64,000 nucleotides of DNA from Lactobacillales bacterium. Its GTDB lineage: Bacteria; Bacillota; Bacilli; Lactobacillales; Streptococcaceae. Both the position numbers and the translations under genes were made by a program. Positions 26,931 to 36,117 of the stretch are shown here, piece after piece. The notes beneath the pieces are model-generated. The model ran no database searches. It had not been told where the DNA came from and was given only the letters and a program-made list of their open reading frames with translations. The stretch spans positions 1 through 64,000 of the forward strand of contig JAITQW010000037.1 of the NCBI GenBank assembly GCA_031288715.1. Direction: 5' to 3'. How positions within the stretch are numbered: position 1 is the first letter of the stretch; each line of letters starts with the position of its first letter.

Positions 26931-27131
26931 TTAACTTGAGCGTATTGTTCTAGTTGCCGCTACGCGGTTCCCTGTCCTATATTCGCCACGAGAACCACAC
27001 CAACATCCACAATGAAAACAGTGGTCTCCAACGCCTCTTGTAGAACTAAATGTTCCCCCATCTGAGCACATGCATGCCTCAAAATGAATTTCATCTCCTA
27101 TTTTACGACCAACAGGACTAATAAATTGCAT
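26931..27131 (-). CDS. Cysteine-rich RiPP precursor peptide
   Basis: A 66-residue peptide with a leader-like N-terminus (MQFISPVGRKIGDEIHFEA) and a core holding six cysteines at 20, 22, 38, 41, 43 and 45: a CMC pair, a Gly/Ser/Thr-rich spacer, then CFHCGCWCG. A basic, Cys-free tail follows (residues 46-66). The layout resembles the CLI_3235 or CA_C0660 type bacteriocin precursors that travel with radical SAM/SPASM enzymes, though I cannot confirm membership. ATG 27131 is preferred over ATG 27140 because AGGGAG is nine bases away instead of one. The gene is visibly richer in G+C than its neighbours. There is no double-Gly leader site. It sits between the maturase and the exporter. Confidence 0.8.
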   Translation of the reverse strand: MQFISPVGRKIGDEIHFEACMCSDGGTFSSTRGVGDHCFHCGCWCGSRGEYRTGNRVAATRTIRSS

Positions 27132-27196
27132 CACTAACATCTCCCTAAAATTAAAAGAATAATTATTAAATTTATATTTTTAGTATATAATAAAAC

Positions 27197-28756
27197 TTAT
27201 GTTATTTCAATTTCATTTAAATATTCCAAAGCATAAGGATTTTCTTCAAAAATCTTATGATAGCGAATCAATGACTCTTCCAAAAGTGCTCTCTCTTCCA
27301 TACAAGCAAGATGGCGATATTTAAAGTGCATACCGTTTGAATCATAACAATTCGTATAACAAAGACCACATAAATTTACTGCCCAACAATTTTGACAATA
27401 TTTTTTTACTTCAGATAAATAATCATCGAAATAGTACTTCTTAATATTTTCTAAATCAAAACCATCATCTATGTTACCTAAAGAAGGAATATTTCCAACT
27501 TTCTCACAAATATTGAAGTTCCCTTCCGTTGTAACGTAAAGTCTCCTAACACCTGGAGCACAACACCCCTGCATTCCATACACTTGCAAAGGGTAATCAC
27601 TCATTATTCGTTTATGTACACGCAACAATCCCTGATTGTAGGCTCCTTTCGTATAAAGAGGTTCATCATTTCTTAATTTTTTTTGTTTTTTATCATGCCA
27701 CAAAAACATAGGAGTATCAATGCTTTTCAGTAACTCTATTTCAGCTAAACTTTGCGGTAAAATATATTCATAGTCATGCGGATCATGATTGACTCCTCCT
27801 AAAGTAACTGCAAAATTTTCAGGTAAATTCTTAATGCTATTAAATAAATCGTATATTTCATCGTAAATTTTTTGATTATAAGCATTCGTAATAACCATAT
27901 TAAAGCCAAAATTTGGTTCAATTTTTTGCTTACAATAAGCTTTTATAAGGTTTTCTACTCCTTTTAAAGTGGATGTAAACGATCCCTCCTGGTTGATAAA
28001 AACACGATTTTGATTATGAATGTCCTTCGGACCGTCTAAACTAATAATTATGCTCATTTCATTGGCTACCAAAAAATCAGCAATCTCCTCTGTTAATAAG
28101 GTTGCATTAGTGGTCATAGAAAACGTTATTTTTTGATCGTTAAAAAGATTTTTTGCATATTTAATACTCTGTTTTATAAGAGGGAAATTAATGAGTGGTT
28201 CACCACCATAAAATCCAATATAGATTTCTTTATTACACTTAGAATAGGATGCCAAGAAATCAATGGCTTTTTTGGCTAAAGCAATACTCATATTTTTGTT
28301 TCCAAATTCTCGATATGATTGATGTTTCGAGTGATAAATACAATAGTTACACCGTAAATTGCACCTTTCAGTTACTTCAAGAATAATACTGGAAATTTCA
28401 TTCTCCAGCATCGATTCCAGGTACATTGCTTTCCCTTGTATTTCTTCAAATGGAGCAGCAGATAAAACATGCTGTTCTTCAACAGCTAAACAGATCTTTG
28501 CAAGTGTTTTTTTTAGCTTTCGATTTGTCAAGCAGATAGTAGTTAATTTTTTGAAATCATTATTTGTTTCAAACAGCAACTTCAAAACCAAATAGACATC
28601 TTTATCCACCTGAGCGATCTTGCCTGTTCCCATATCCAAGAAATAAAAATATTTATCAGTTTTAAAAACTTTTCCTAGTCTAGGAAAATATTGATCTCTT
28701 TGTAAAGTTTGAAAATACCTCTCAAATTCTTCCATCGTGTATGCTTCGTAGTCCAC
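27197..28756 (-). CDS. Radical SAM/SPASM peptide maturase
   Basis: A 519-residue radical SAM enzyme. Residues 1-115 look like a precursor-binding (RRE/PqqD-like) domain. The radical SAM core starts with CNLRCNYC (Cys132, 136, 139) and the GGEP motif (184-187). A C-terminal SPASM region has Cys398, 399 and 417 and the cluster CQNCWAVNLCGLCYTNC (454-470) plus Cys485, enough for two auxiliary iron-sulfur clusters. This architecture forms thioether crosslinks from Cys to other residues in sactipeptides and ranthipeptides. The start is GTG with AAGGAG seven bases upstream. The adjacent cysteine-rich peptide is the obvious substrate. Confidence 0.92.
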   Translation of the reverse strand: MDYEAYTMEEFERYFQTLQRDQYFPRLGKVFKTDKYFYFLDMGTGKIAQVDKDVYLVLKLLFETNNDFKKLTTICLTNRKLKKTLAKICLAVEEQHVLSAAPFEEIQGKAMYLESMLENEISSIILEVTERCNLRCNYCIYHSKHQSYREFGNKNMSIALAKKAIDFLASYSKCNKEIYIGFYGGEPLINFPLIKQSIKYAKNLFNDQKITFSMTTNATLLTEEIADFLVANEMSIIISLDGPKDIHNQNRVFINQEGSFTSTLKGVENLIKAYCKQKIEPNFGFNMVITNAYNQKIYDEIYDLFNSIKNLPENFAVTLGGVNHDPHDYEYILPQSLAEIELLKSIDTPMFLWHDKKQKKLRNDEPLYTKGAYNQGLLRVHKRIMSDYPLQVYGMQGCCAPGVRRLYVTTEGNFNICEKVGNIPSLGNIDDGFDLENIKKYYFDDYLSEVKKYCQNCWAVNLCGLCYTNCYDSNGMHFKYRHLACMEERALLEESLIRYHKIFEENPYALEYLNEIEIT

Positions 28757-28784
28757 TATTATTCTCCTTAAAAAAACACTTCAA

Positions 28785-30047
28785 TCAACCGATTTGGTGC
28801 TTGTTAAATGTTTGCACAGACAATTTAAACAATACACAAGTAAGTATTGCATAAAATAGCATAACGGCCAAATACGTTGGAAAAACCAAATTACCTATGC
28901 TATAAGCGAAGTAGTCACAAAAATCTCTATGCGGAATATAAATCACTGAAAAAAGGCGTCGCAAACTCTCGAGAATTATCTCTTCACTCCGCTGATTAAA
29001 CAAAACAAAATTAGAAATTAAGATGTATATTACGCTGATGATTACAACAGGTATCACTGTTTTAAATTTTGTTGATAAATACAAAGTTGCAGTGACCAAT
29101 CCTATGAGAATCAGATAACCTGCTAGTAAAGCTAATAAAACAAATTGCAACAAGGTGTATGAAAAACTGGTAATCTCTCCCAATGCCTGGACAGGGAGAT
29201 TCCACCCTTTAAATCCATAGGGAATCAAAAGGGACAGTATGCCTACCAGCCAAAAAATAAAATAGAAGAGAGAGACAAGTAAATAAATAGACAAAATCTT
29301 CGCTATAGCGATTTTTTTTCCACCTAATTTTGATGACAACAAAAGCATGTCCATTTTGGATGCATACTCACTTGAAAAAGTTGAAGAAGCAAACATACAT
29401 GAAATCAAAATAATAAATAGTAAAGCTACTGGAAACATCTGAATAAGTACCTTCCAACCTAGATGATAGCCAAAGTGGAAAGGTGTTTTTAATTTTTTCT
29501 CCTTTTTATTAAAATAAGCTCTTTTTTTTTCGTTCAATAAAGCACTGCGGGAAAGATGCTCTTTAACATTGACACTTCTTATTGAATAAAACTGAGCTTC
29601 TTTCCTTTTGCATAAGGAATGGGAATTAAGTATGTCCGGCATATTAATGGCATTAATATCACTATTAATAGGAGAATAATTACGGGCAAGCAAACACAAT
29701 AAGTCACCTTTGGGTATAATTTTTTCGGAATATACTTTATCTTTTAAATGCCGCAAACAATTTTGCTCAATAACAAAATTGTTTTTATCGCTACATAAAC
29801 ACTTAATCTGTTGAACTTCATTATGTACCACGGACTCACTTAGCACCTTGGGCAATTTTTTTCCATGAACTTTTTTCATTCGAACTGCTGCTAATCCTTT
29901 TAATTCTTCCCCAATAGAACAACATCCTTCTTGAAAAGGAGCATGAATAAAAATTACCAAATATACCAAAAGTGCTAATCCTGCAGTTACCAGTGTTGAT
30001 TTTTTTTTAATATTTTTTTTAATTTCCAATTTCGTCAATTTGATCAT
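28785..30047 (-). CDS. ABC-2 type permease with cysteine-rich outer loop
   Basis: A 420-residue permease with one helix near the N-terminus (about 17-35), a large extracytoplasmic region (about 36-195) and about five more helices. The outer region has seven cysteines (42, 43, 83, 85, 97, 118, 146), which is unusual for a Firmicute. The first helix plus large loop plus C-terminal helices is the ABC-2 layout. It is 21 bases downstream of the ATPase gene and 28 bases upstream of the maturase. In bacteriocin clusters such ATPase-permease pairs often give producer immunity; that role is inference. Confidence 0.85.
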   Translation of the reverse strand: MIKLTKLEIKKNIKKKSTLVTAGLALLVYLVIFIHAPFQEGCCSIGEELKGLAAVRMKKVHGKKLPKVLSESVVHNEVQQIKCLCSDKNNFVIEQNCLRHLKDKVYSEKIIPKGDLLCLLARNYSPINSDINAINMPDILNSHSLCKRKEAQFYSIRSVNVKEHLSRSALLNEKKRAYFNKKEKKLKTPFHFGYHLGWKVLIQMFPVALLFIILISCMFASSTFSSEYASKMDMLLLSSKLGGKKIAIAKILSIYLLVSLFYFIFWLVGILSLLIPYGFKGWNLPVQALGEITSFSYTLLQFVLLALLAGYLILIGLVTATLYLSTKFKTVIPVVIISVIYILISNFVLFNQRSEEIILESLRRLFSVIYIPHRDFCDYFAYSIGNLVFPTYLAVMLFYAILTCVLFKLSVQTFNKHQIG

Positions 30048-30068
30048 AAAAAACTATCCCTTCTCATT

Positions 30069-30935
30069 CTAGTTTGGGCCAGGCAAAGCTTTAAAGTAAT
30101 ACAAATAAACATCCTCTAAGCTAGGATATATCACTTCGCTTTCAGGAAAGGGACTCGTATCACTGACAATCCTTGCAGTAGCAAATTTTTGATCATATTG
30201 CAAATTTACAATTAAGAATTCTTGCTCAATTTCTTCAATTTTATTAAGCGGTAGCTGACATTTCCAAACTTTTCCTTGTAAACTATCTAACAAATCTTTA
30301 GTGCGTTTAAATTTCAGAATTTCTCCTTTTTCAATAAGAATAATCAATTTTGCAATGAATTCCACATCAGATACAATATGAGTAGACAGAATAACAATTC
30401 TATTACTAGCAAGATCGGATATGACTTTTCTAAATCTTACACGTTCCTTAGGATCAAGTCCTGCAGTTGGTTCATCAAGCACTAAAATTTTAGGATCATT
30501 GATTAAAGCTTGAGCAATTCCTAAACGTTGCTTCATACCACCGGAAAAAGTCTTAATTTTTCTGGTCTTTTCTTCATACAAACCAACCAGCTTTAAAATT
30601 TCATCCACATCACTTTTCAGGCAATCTTTAATAGTAACAACGTAGTCCATAAATTCTGAAGCTGTTAATTCTGGGTAATAGCCGAAATCTTGCGGTAAAT
30701 AACCTAAAAGATTCCGATATGTCTCTCCCAAAGAAAGAATATTTTTATTATCCAATTTAACAGAGCCACTGGTAGGTTTAAGTAAACCGCAAGTAATATT
30801 CATTAAGGTTGACTTTCCAGCACCATTTGGTCCCAACAAACCATAAACACCATTAGTTAAAGTAAGGTTGACATTAGAGAGAGCTAATTTTCCACCTTTA
30901 TATTTTTTATTGATATTAGAATATGTAAGATTCAT
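30069..30935 (-). CDS. ABC transporter ATPase of the peptide cluster
   Basis: A 288-residue ATPase with Walker A GPNGAGKSTLMN, Q-loop GYLPQDFG, signature FSGGMKQR, Walker B ILVLDEPTAGLDP and H-loop LSTHIVSD. A C-terminal extension of about 80 residues is typical of drug- and peptide-resistance ATPases. It is the first gene of the leftward cluster and partners the ABC-2 permease that follows. A promoter with an inverted repeat lies about 140 bases upstream. Confidence 0.92.
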   Translation of the reverse strand: MNLTYSNINKKYKGGKLALSNVNLTLTNGVYGLLGPNGAGKSTLMNITCGLLKPTSGSVKLDNKNILSLGETYRNLLGYLPQDFGYYPELTASEFMDYVVTIKDCLKSDVDEILKLVGLYEEKTRKIKTFSGGMKQRLGIAQALINDPKILVLDEPTAGLDPKERVRFRKVISDLASNRIVILSTHIVSDVEFIAKLIILIEKGEILKFKRTKDLLDSLQGKVWKCQLPLNKIEEIEQEFLIVNLQYDQKFATARIVSDTSPFPESEVIYPSLEDVYLYYFKALPGPN

Positions 30936-31346
30936 TCCTTCACTTCCTTAAATTAAGGACTGTAAACAAGCTCACCACAGTAGCACAATAATTTAAGATA
31001 TCTGAAAATTTTTGAAAAATTGTTGAATCTTCTTTTTCAAAAAGTGGCTAAATTGTTATTTAGATTTTCGACAATTATATTTTTTTAAACTTCTAAAGTT
31101 TTTTATAAATGGCAATATATAATTACAGTTTACTAGCACTTCGAGTAATTTTTAGTATTTTTGCTTGTTTTTCATTTTTCTTCCCTCAAAAAATAGTCTC
31201 ATACCATTGGTTATTGCAATTCTACATCTTTTCAATGTATATGTAAACACACCGAATTTTGTTATCATTGCTCAACAAAAACATAATGAAACAAAAAAGT
31301 TTTCACCTAACATTTAAATTTTCAGTACATGTGAAGTCTCTTGCAT
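30936..31346. other. Promoter region of the peptide cluster and end of the pot operon
   Basis: 411 AT-rich bases between potD and the peptide cluster, both leftward. It contains the candidate cluster promoter (31074-31102), and AAAAAGTGGCTAAATTGTTATT at 31039-31060, which is repeated on the other strand near 13875. No regulator gene, RNA gene or convincing open frame is present. Confidence 0.6.
31074..31102 (-). promoter_or_regulatory. Candidate promoter and operator of the peptide cluster
   Basis: On the minus strand TATAAT lies at 31074-31079. The perfect inverted repeat AAACTT-CTA-AAGTTT (31087-31101) covers the spacer and the weak -35 position (AAAACT, 31097-31102). An operator there could repress or activate the cluster. 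No regulator gene is in the cluster, so control would come from elsewhere. Confidence 0.45.
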
Positions 31347-32420
31347 TTACTTTCGATACATCTTAAAACTCAAAAAAAGATTATTGTAAATCTCCAACCA
31401 CTTTGACCCTAAATCTTGATACACTTCCAAATGTTCTTTGATCTCATCATTCGGATAAAATTGCGTATCCTCTCGCACTTCCTTAGGCAGAAGTTTCAAA
31501 GCTTTTTCATTAGGCGTAGCATAACTAACATACAACGCATTTTTTGCTGCATTTTCAGGTCTCAACATAAAATTAATAAACTTATGTGCACCATCAATAT
31601 TTTTTGCTGTCTTTGGAATCACTAGATTATCAAACCATAAATTTGAACCTTCTGACGGAATCACATAATGCAATTGATCATTTTCCTGCAACATCATGGA
31701 TGCCACACCAGAAAACGTAATTCCCACAGTAGCCTCTCCTTGCACCATGTACATCTTCATTTCATCCGCAATCACAGCCTTCACATTCGTTGTCATCTTA
31801 TCTAACTTCTTAGTGGTCTCATTTAATTGATGCATACTCTTACTATTCAAAGAGAAACCTAACGATTGAAGTGAAAATCCCATGACTTCACGCGCACCAT
31901 CCACCAATAAAATATTATTCTTATACTTTTTATCCCATAAATCATTCCAATGTTTTGGAGGCTCACCCTGGACCAATTTTTTATTATAAACAATTCCGAC
32001 TGTTCCCCAAAAATAAGGAACAGAATAGACATTTCCTCGATCAAATGGCTGATTTAAAAAATGTTTTCCAATATTTTTCATACCAACAATCTTAGAATGA
32101 TCTATCGGATATAATAAATTCTCTTTCTTCATCTTCGCAATCGTGTATTCACTTGGAATTGCAATGTCATAGGCTGTTCCACCTTGCTGAATCTTAGTAA
32201 ACATCGCCTCATTGGAATCAAACGTCTCATAAATAACCTTCAATCCACTTTCTTTCTCAAACTTATTTAAAAGATTCGGATCAATATAATCTCCCCAATT
32301 ATAAATAACAATACTTTCCGTTGTTTTTTCTTCAGTCGCATTATCCAGACGCCAAACCATCAACGCTAGAATCAATATAATCCCTATGATCAGTAAAAAT
32401 AACGATTCTATCTTTCTCAT
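31347..32420 (-). CDS. potD: Spermidine/putrescine-binding protein PotD
   Basis: Extracellular solute-binding lipoprotein-like or membrane-anchored component of polyamine uptake. The 357-residue protein has an N-terminal hydrophobic segment (about 6-24) without an obvious lipobox cysteine, then the PotD fold starting VIYNWGDYIDPNLL, with VDGAREVMGFSLQSLG and SEGSNLWFDNLVIPK typical of the family. It overlaps potC by four bases (ATGA). It is the last gene of potABCD. Lack of a lipobox Cys would mean a signal anchor instead of a lipid anchor. Confidence 0.93.
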   Translation of the reverse strand: MRKIESLFLLIIGIILILALMVWRLDNATEEKTTESIVIYNWGDYIDPNLLNKFEKESGLKVIYETFDSNEAMFTKIQQGGTAYDIAIPSEYTIAKMKKENLLYPIDHSKIVGMKNIGKHFLNQPFDRGNVYSVPYFWGTVGIVYNKKLVQGEPPKHWNDLWDKKYKNNILLVDGAREVMGFSLQSLGFSLNSKSMHQLNETTKKLDKMTTNVKAVIADEMKMYMVQGEATVGITFSGVASMMLQENDQLHYVIPSEGSNLWFDNLVIPKTAKNIDGAHKFINFMLRPENAAKNALYVSYATPNEKALKLLPKEVREDTQFYPNDEIKEHLEVYQDLGSKWLEIYNNLFLSFKMYRK

Positions 32421-33238
32421 CGATATAACCTCCGCCTCTTAAATTTCCTTTGTTTTAGGCGATTTTGATGGCTATCCAAATTAATAAAATAATAGCCAAT
32501 CACCAAAAACAAACTAAACAAAAAGACCAGCGCTGAAAGCGCATTGATTTCCAAACTCACCCCACGACGAGCTCTAGAATAAATTTCAACGGAAAGAGTG
32601 GTAAATCCATTACCTGTCACAAAAAACGTCACCGCAAAATCATCCAGTGAATAAGTAAATGCCATAAAATATCCAGCCATAATTCCAGAAGTTAGAAAAG
32701 GGAATACTAATTTATGCAATATTTGAAAATTATTTGCTCCCAAATCCCTTGCTGCATCAATCATTGAATGATTCATCTCATTTAATTTAGGCAAAACCAT
32801 TAAAACAACAATAGGAATGCTAAAAGCGATATGTGAAAGAAGTACAGAAGTAAAACATAATTTCCAACCTAAAAAAGTAAACAAGATCAAAAAGCTTGCA
32901 CCAATAATCACATCTGGAGACACTAACAAAATATTGTTAAGTCCAAGCATTGCCTCTTTATGACGATTCTTTTTCAACGAGTAAATACCTATTGCTCCTA
33001 ACGTGCCAATGACCGTAGCAATTAACGCACTCAAAAATGCTAACAAAAACGTCTGGCACAAAATCAAAAGCAATCTTGTATCAGCAAAAAATTCACGAAA
33101 ATAATCAAACGTGAAACCCGTAAATTGATTCATATCCCCACCCTTATTAAACGCATAAAAAATCAGGTAAAAAATAGGAAGATAAAGTATTGCAAAAACA
33201 AAAAATAAATATACTAGACTCCATTTTTTCTTTTTCAT
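32417..33238 (-). CDS. potC: Spermidine/putrescine permease PotC
   Basis: A 273-residue inner-membrane permease with about six helices and the conserved EAA-type loop AARDLGANNFQILHKLVFP. It pairs with PotB. The frame is open to 33322, overlapping potB, but GGGAG eight bases upstream makes ATG 33238 the likely start and gives the normal N-terminus MKKKKWSLVYLFF. The C-terminus is strongly basic. Confidence 0.93.
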   Translation of the reverse strand: MKKKKWSLVYLFFVFAILYLPIFYLIFYAFNKGGDMNQFTGFTFDYFREFFADTRLLLILCQTFLLAFLSALIATVIGTLGAIGIYSLKKNRHKEAMLGLNNILLVSPDVIIGASFLILFTFLGWKLCFTSVLLSHIAFSIPIVVLMVLPKLNEMNHSMIDAARDLGANNFQILHKLVFPFLTSGIMAGYFMAFTYSLDDFAVTFFVTGNGFTTLSVEIYSRARRGVSLEINALSALVFLFSLFLVIGYYFINLDSHQNRLKQRKFKRRRLYR

Positions 33239-33287
33239 ATATCTTCTCCCTATTTTTAAAATTTTTAAGACAAAGCTATGAAATAAA

Positions 33288-34085
33288 TTAGTCTCGATTT
33301 TTTTTTCCAGTAAGACGTACAATTATAAACATGAACAAAATTAATACAACACCAATAACCGAACCCATTCCCCAGTTTTGCGTCACCAAAAAATGTTCCT
33401 CGATCGCTGTTCCCAATGTAATGACTCGATTCCCACCAATTAAACGAGTAAGCATAAACAAGCTAAGCGATGGAATAAACACGGCTTGTACACCACTTCG
33501 GACTCCTGATAATGATAGCGGAAAAATCACTTTTAAAAAAGTTTGAATAGAACTTGCTCCCAAATCATAACTTGCTTCTACCAATGATAAATCCAATTCT
33601 TCAAGTGAATTAAAAATCGGTAAAATCATAAATGGTAACTCAATATATGTGGCCACTAATAAAAATCCCATATCTGTAAATAAAAATTGCTTTGCACCTA
33701 TTCCAAAAAATGCTAAAAATTGATTAATTGCACCATTTATTCCAAAAATTCCAATAAACGCATACGTTTTTAACAGCAAATTCACCCATGTCGGCAAAAT
33801 TATCATCAATAACCACAGTTGCTTATGCTTGAGTTTTGTCAAAAAAAAGGCTGTTGGATAGCTAATTAATAAGGTAAATACTGTAATCAAAAAAGCATAT
33901 AAAAACGAATTTATGGTCATCCATAAATATGTCTTCTGAGTAAAATATGAGAAGTAGTTACTCAACGTTACCTGATGATTGTAATTGAAAAATGACTGAT
34001 AAATAATCAATAAAACCGGAGCAATAACAAACAGTGCCAACCAAAAATAATAAGAAATGGCCAACCGAAACGTTAACTTTTGCAA
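33288..34085 (-). CDS. potB: Spermidine/putrescine permease PotB
   Basis: A 265-residue permease with about six helices and the EAA loop EASYDLGASSIQTFLKVIFP. The start appears to be TTG at 34085 with GAGGAGG about eleven bases upstream; no ATG lies nearby and the N-terminus (QKLTFRLAISYYFWLALFV) aligns with the family start. It lies between potA and potC. Confidence 0.92.
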   Translation of the reverse strand: MQKLTFRLAISYYFWLALFVIAPVLLIIYQSFFNYNHQVTLSNYFSYFTQKTYLWMTINSFLYAFLITVFTLLISYPTAFFLTKLKHKQLWLLMIILPTWVNLLLKTYAFIGIFGINGAINQFLAFFGIGAKQFLFTDMGFLLVATYIELPFMILPIFNSLEELDLSLVEASYDLGASSIQTFLKVIFPLSLSGVRSGVQAVFIPSLSLFMLTRLIGGNRVITLGTAIEEHFLVTQNWGMGSVIGVVLILFMFIIVRLTGKKNRD

Positions 34086-34170
34086 AACTATACTAACCTC
34101 CTCAAAACTCCTACAATTAAATTAATCCGGCCACAAATCTATTCTGCACTATTTATCGGTGGAACAGCTA

Positions 34171-35274
34171 TCATTCACTATCAGATTCTTCTACATACTC
34201 TTCAATTCTTGCGTCAAATTCTTCTTCCGTCTCATTAAAGCGCATAATATGCAAATCTCCTGGTTCAAAAGAAAGTCCTATTTTCTCACCAACTTGTGCT
34301 CTTCGAATCGAATGAATCATCCACTCATTACCCATATCATCGTATGCAATAATCTCATAATGCACACCTCGAAACAGCTGAGTATCCACTTTCACTACTA
34401 ATTTCCCTTCTTCAGGAGAAACGATAGACAAATCCTCAGGACGAATCACAACTTCTACTCGCTCTTTTCGACGCATTCCTCCATCCGCTGCTTTAAAGCG
34501 CTTTCCTACAAACTCAACCAAATAATCATCAATCATTGTTCCTTTTATAATATTAGACTCTCCAATAAAATCTGCTACAAAATGATTGATCGGCTCATCA
34601 TAAATGTCAACTGGTGATCCATTTTGCACAATTTTACCCTCGTTCATAACAAAAATCCAATCACTCAAAGCAAGAGCTTCTTCTTGATCATGTGTCACAA
34701 AAATAAAAGTAATACCTAATCGTTGTTGCAATTCTCGCAATTCATATTGCATATTCGCACGCAATTTCAAATCAAGCGCAGACAACGGCTCATCTAAAAG
34801 TAATACCTGCGGTTCATTGACCAGTGCTCTTGCAATTGCTACGCGTTGCTTCTGTCCACCGCTCATCTCCGAAATTTTTCGTTTCTCAAAACCTTCCAAC
34901 TGAACCATATGTAACGCTTTGAGTACTTTATCTTCTATTTCTCCCTTAGGGAATTTCTTAATTCTCAACCCAAATGCCACATTTTCAAACACATTCATAT
35001 GTGGGAACAACGAATAGTCTTGAAACACCGTATTCACTGGACGTTTATTCGCAGGAATGTCATTCATTTGTTCACCATTAAGCAAAATTTCACCACTTGT
35101 CGCCTCTTCAAGTCCTGCAATCAACCGCAAAATCGTTGTTTTACCTGATCCTGAAGAACCTAATAACGTATAAAATTTCCCTTGGTCAATCTTAAAGTTA
35201 ACACCTCTTAAAATTAGTGTATCTTCATCGTATTTTTTCACAACATTCTTTAATTCAATCATTGGTGTTGTCAT
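34171..35274 (-). CDS. potA: Spermidine/putrescine ATPase PotA
   Basis: A 367-residue ATPase that drives polyamine uptake. Walker A is [16 protein letters not shown], the signature MSGGQKQRV, Walker [14 protein letters not shown]-loop [10 protein letters not shown]. The C-terminal TOBE-type domain (about 240-360) is typical of PotA, and the acidic tail ([10 protein letters not shown]) is notable. It is the first gene of potABCD. A conserved hairpin terminator lies just upstream (35293-35363). Confidence 0.95.
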   Translation of the reverse strand: MTTPMIELKNVVKKYDEDTLILRGVNFKIDQGKFYTLLGSSGSGKTTILRLIAGLEEATSGEILLNGEQMNDIPANKRPVNTVFQDYSLFPHMNVFENVAFGLRIKKFPKGEIEDKVLKALHMVQLEGFEKRKISEMSGGQKQRVAIARALVNEPQVLLLDEPLSALDLKLRANMQYELRELQQRLGITFIFVTHDQEEALALSDWIFVMNEGKIVQNGSPVDIYDEPINHFVADFIGESNIIKGTMIDDYLVEFVGKRFKAADGGMRRKERVEVVIRPEDLSIVSPEEGKLVVKVDTQLFRGVHYEIIAYDDMGNEWMIHSIRRAQVGEKIGLSFEPGDLHIMRFNETEEEFDARIEEYVEESDSE

Positions 35275-35292
35275 ATTTGATCTCCTTTGTGT

Positions 35293-35363
35293 AAATTTAT
35301 TAAAATAAAAACTGCGAAGTAGCCTTATCTAGAGTTGGTTACTTACACAGTTTACTCTACACT
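35293..35363 (-). terminator. Terminator hairpin of a dispersed repeat (copy 1)
   Basis: The minus strand forms AAACTG...GTAACC-loop-GGCTAC...CAGTTT (outer arms 35309-35314 and 35348-35353; inner arms 35319-35324 and 35337-35342), followed by TTATTTTAATAAATTT. It ends the DUF1912 transcript before potA. It is nearly the same over about 70 bases as 58394-58462, with paired base changes in the stem (AAGTA/TACTT versus AAGCA/TGCTT). Confidence 0.75.
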
Positions 35364-35386
35364 CTCGAAATAATTGCAAAAAAATA

Positions 35387-35653
35387 TTAATATTTTATCT
35401 CTTTCAACAAGTTATCTGGCAAATCATTAAATTTTTTTCCTTCATGAAATAGTAGGAATTTTCCTGCTAAAAATTCGTAAGCTTCAAGTCTAGATTGATA
35501 AGTGATTGCAGCATCTCTTGCTTCAGTTTTTTCAGGATTTTTTTTGTATTCTTCATAAGATAGGGCAGTAGCGTTTGCAAAGACCTTGATTTGTTGTTTC
35601 ACCCACTGCTCCATTTCCTCAAAAAATTCTTGATGACGTTTCTTTTTAGACAT
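35387..35653 (-). CDS. DUF1912-family protein
   Basis: An 88-residue protein matching the DUF1912 family of streptococci and enterococci: an N-terminal helix with EQWVKQQIKV, then YQSRLEAYEFLAGKFLLFHEGKKF and a short DLPDNLL end. The function is unknown. It lies 32 bases downstream of ylxM and ends in the terminator-like repeat before potA. Confidence 0.75.
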   Translation of the reverse strand: MSKKKRHQEFFEEMEQWVKQQIKVFANATALSYEEYKKNPEKTEARDAAITYQSRLEAYEFLAGKFLLFHEGKKFNDLPDNLLKEIKY

Positions 35654-35685
35654 TTGTATAGAACTCCTTTGGATTATTGGCCTCT

Positions 35686-36009
35686 TTAATCAATTTTTTG
35701 TATTTCTGAAAGTTTTTCCATAAGGTAAATATCTTTAGAATAGTTGTTTTTCAAATTTTGGATAAGATTCTCACGCTTCCTATAATTTTCAAGAAGACGA
35801 AGTTTTTCTTCATACTCTTCCAAATTTTTCTCGGTGCGCTTGAGATTGTCAGCAATTGCTTGACGACTTACATGAAATTCTTCAGCGATTTCTCCTAGTG
35901 AATAATCATCTGCATAGTAGAGCTTCATATAGATCATTTGTTTTTCAGTTAATAATACAGAATAAAATTCAAAAAGTGTGTTTATATGATTGTTTTTTTC
36001 GATTTCCAT
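35686..36009 (-). CDS. ylxM: YlxM-family (UPF0122) helix-turn-helix protein
   Basis: A 107-residue protein with the sigma-70 region 4-like helix-turn-helix [23 protein letters not shown] (about 30-52), as in YlxM, a partner of the signal recognition particle. The C-terminal half is a charged helix. YlxM is normally encoded directly before ffh, often after ftsY; here DUF1912 and the pot operon follow and ffh is not in the window. Confidence 0.88.
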   Translation of the reverse strand: MEIEKNNHINTLFEFYSVLLTEKQMIYMKLYYADDYSLGEIAEEFHVSRQAIADNLKRTEKNLEEYEEKLRLLENYRKRENLIQNLKNNYSKDIYLMEKLSEIQKID

Positions 36010-36117
36010 CATCTTAAACTTTCTATAACAATTTATTACATATTAACAAGCAAAAAGAAGAGAGGATTCACATAGTCTCGCGATCATTTTTAAGTGATGC
36101 AATACGTTTCTAAGCGT

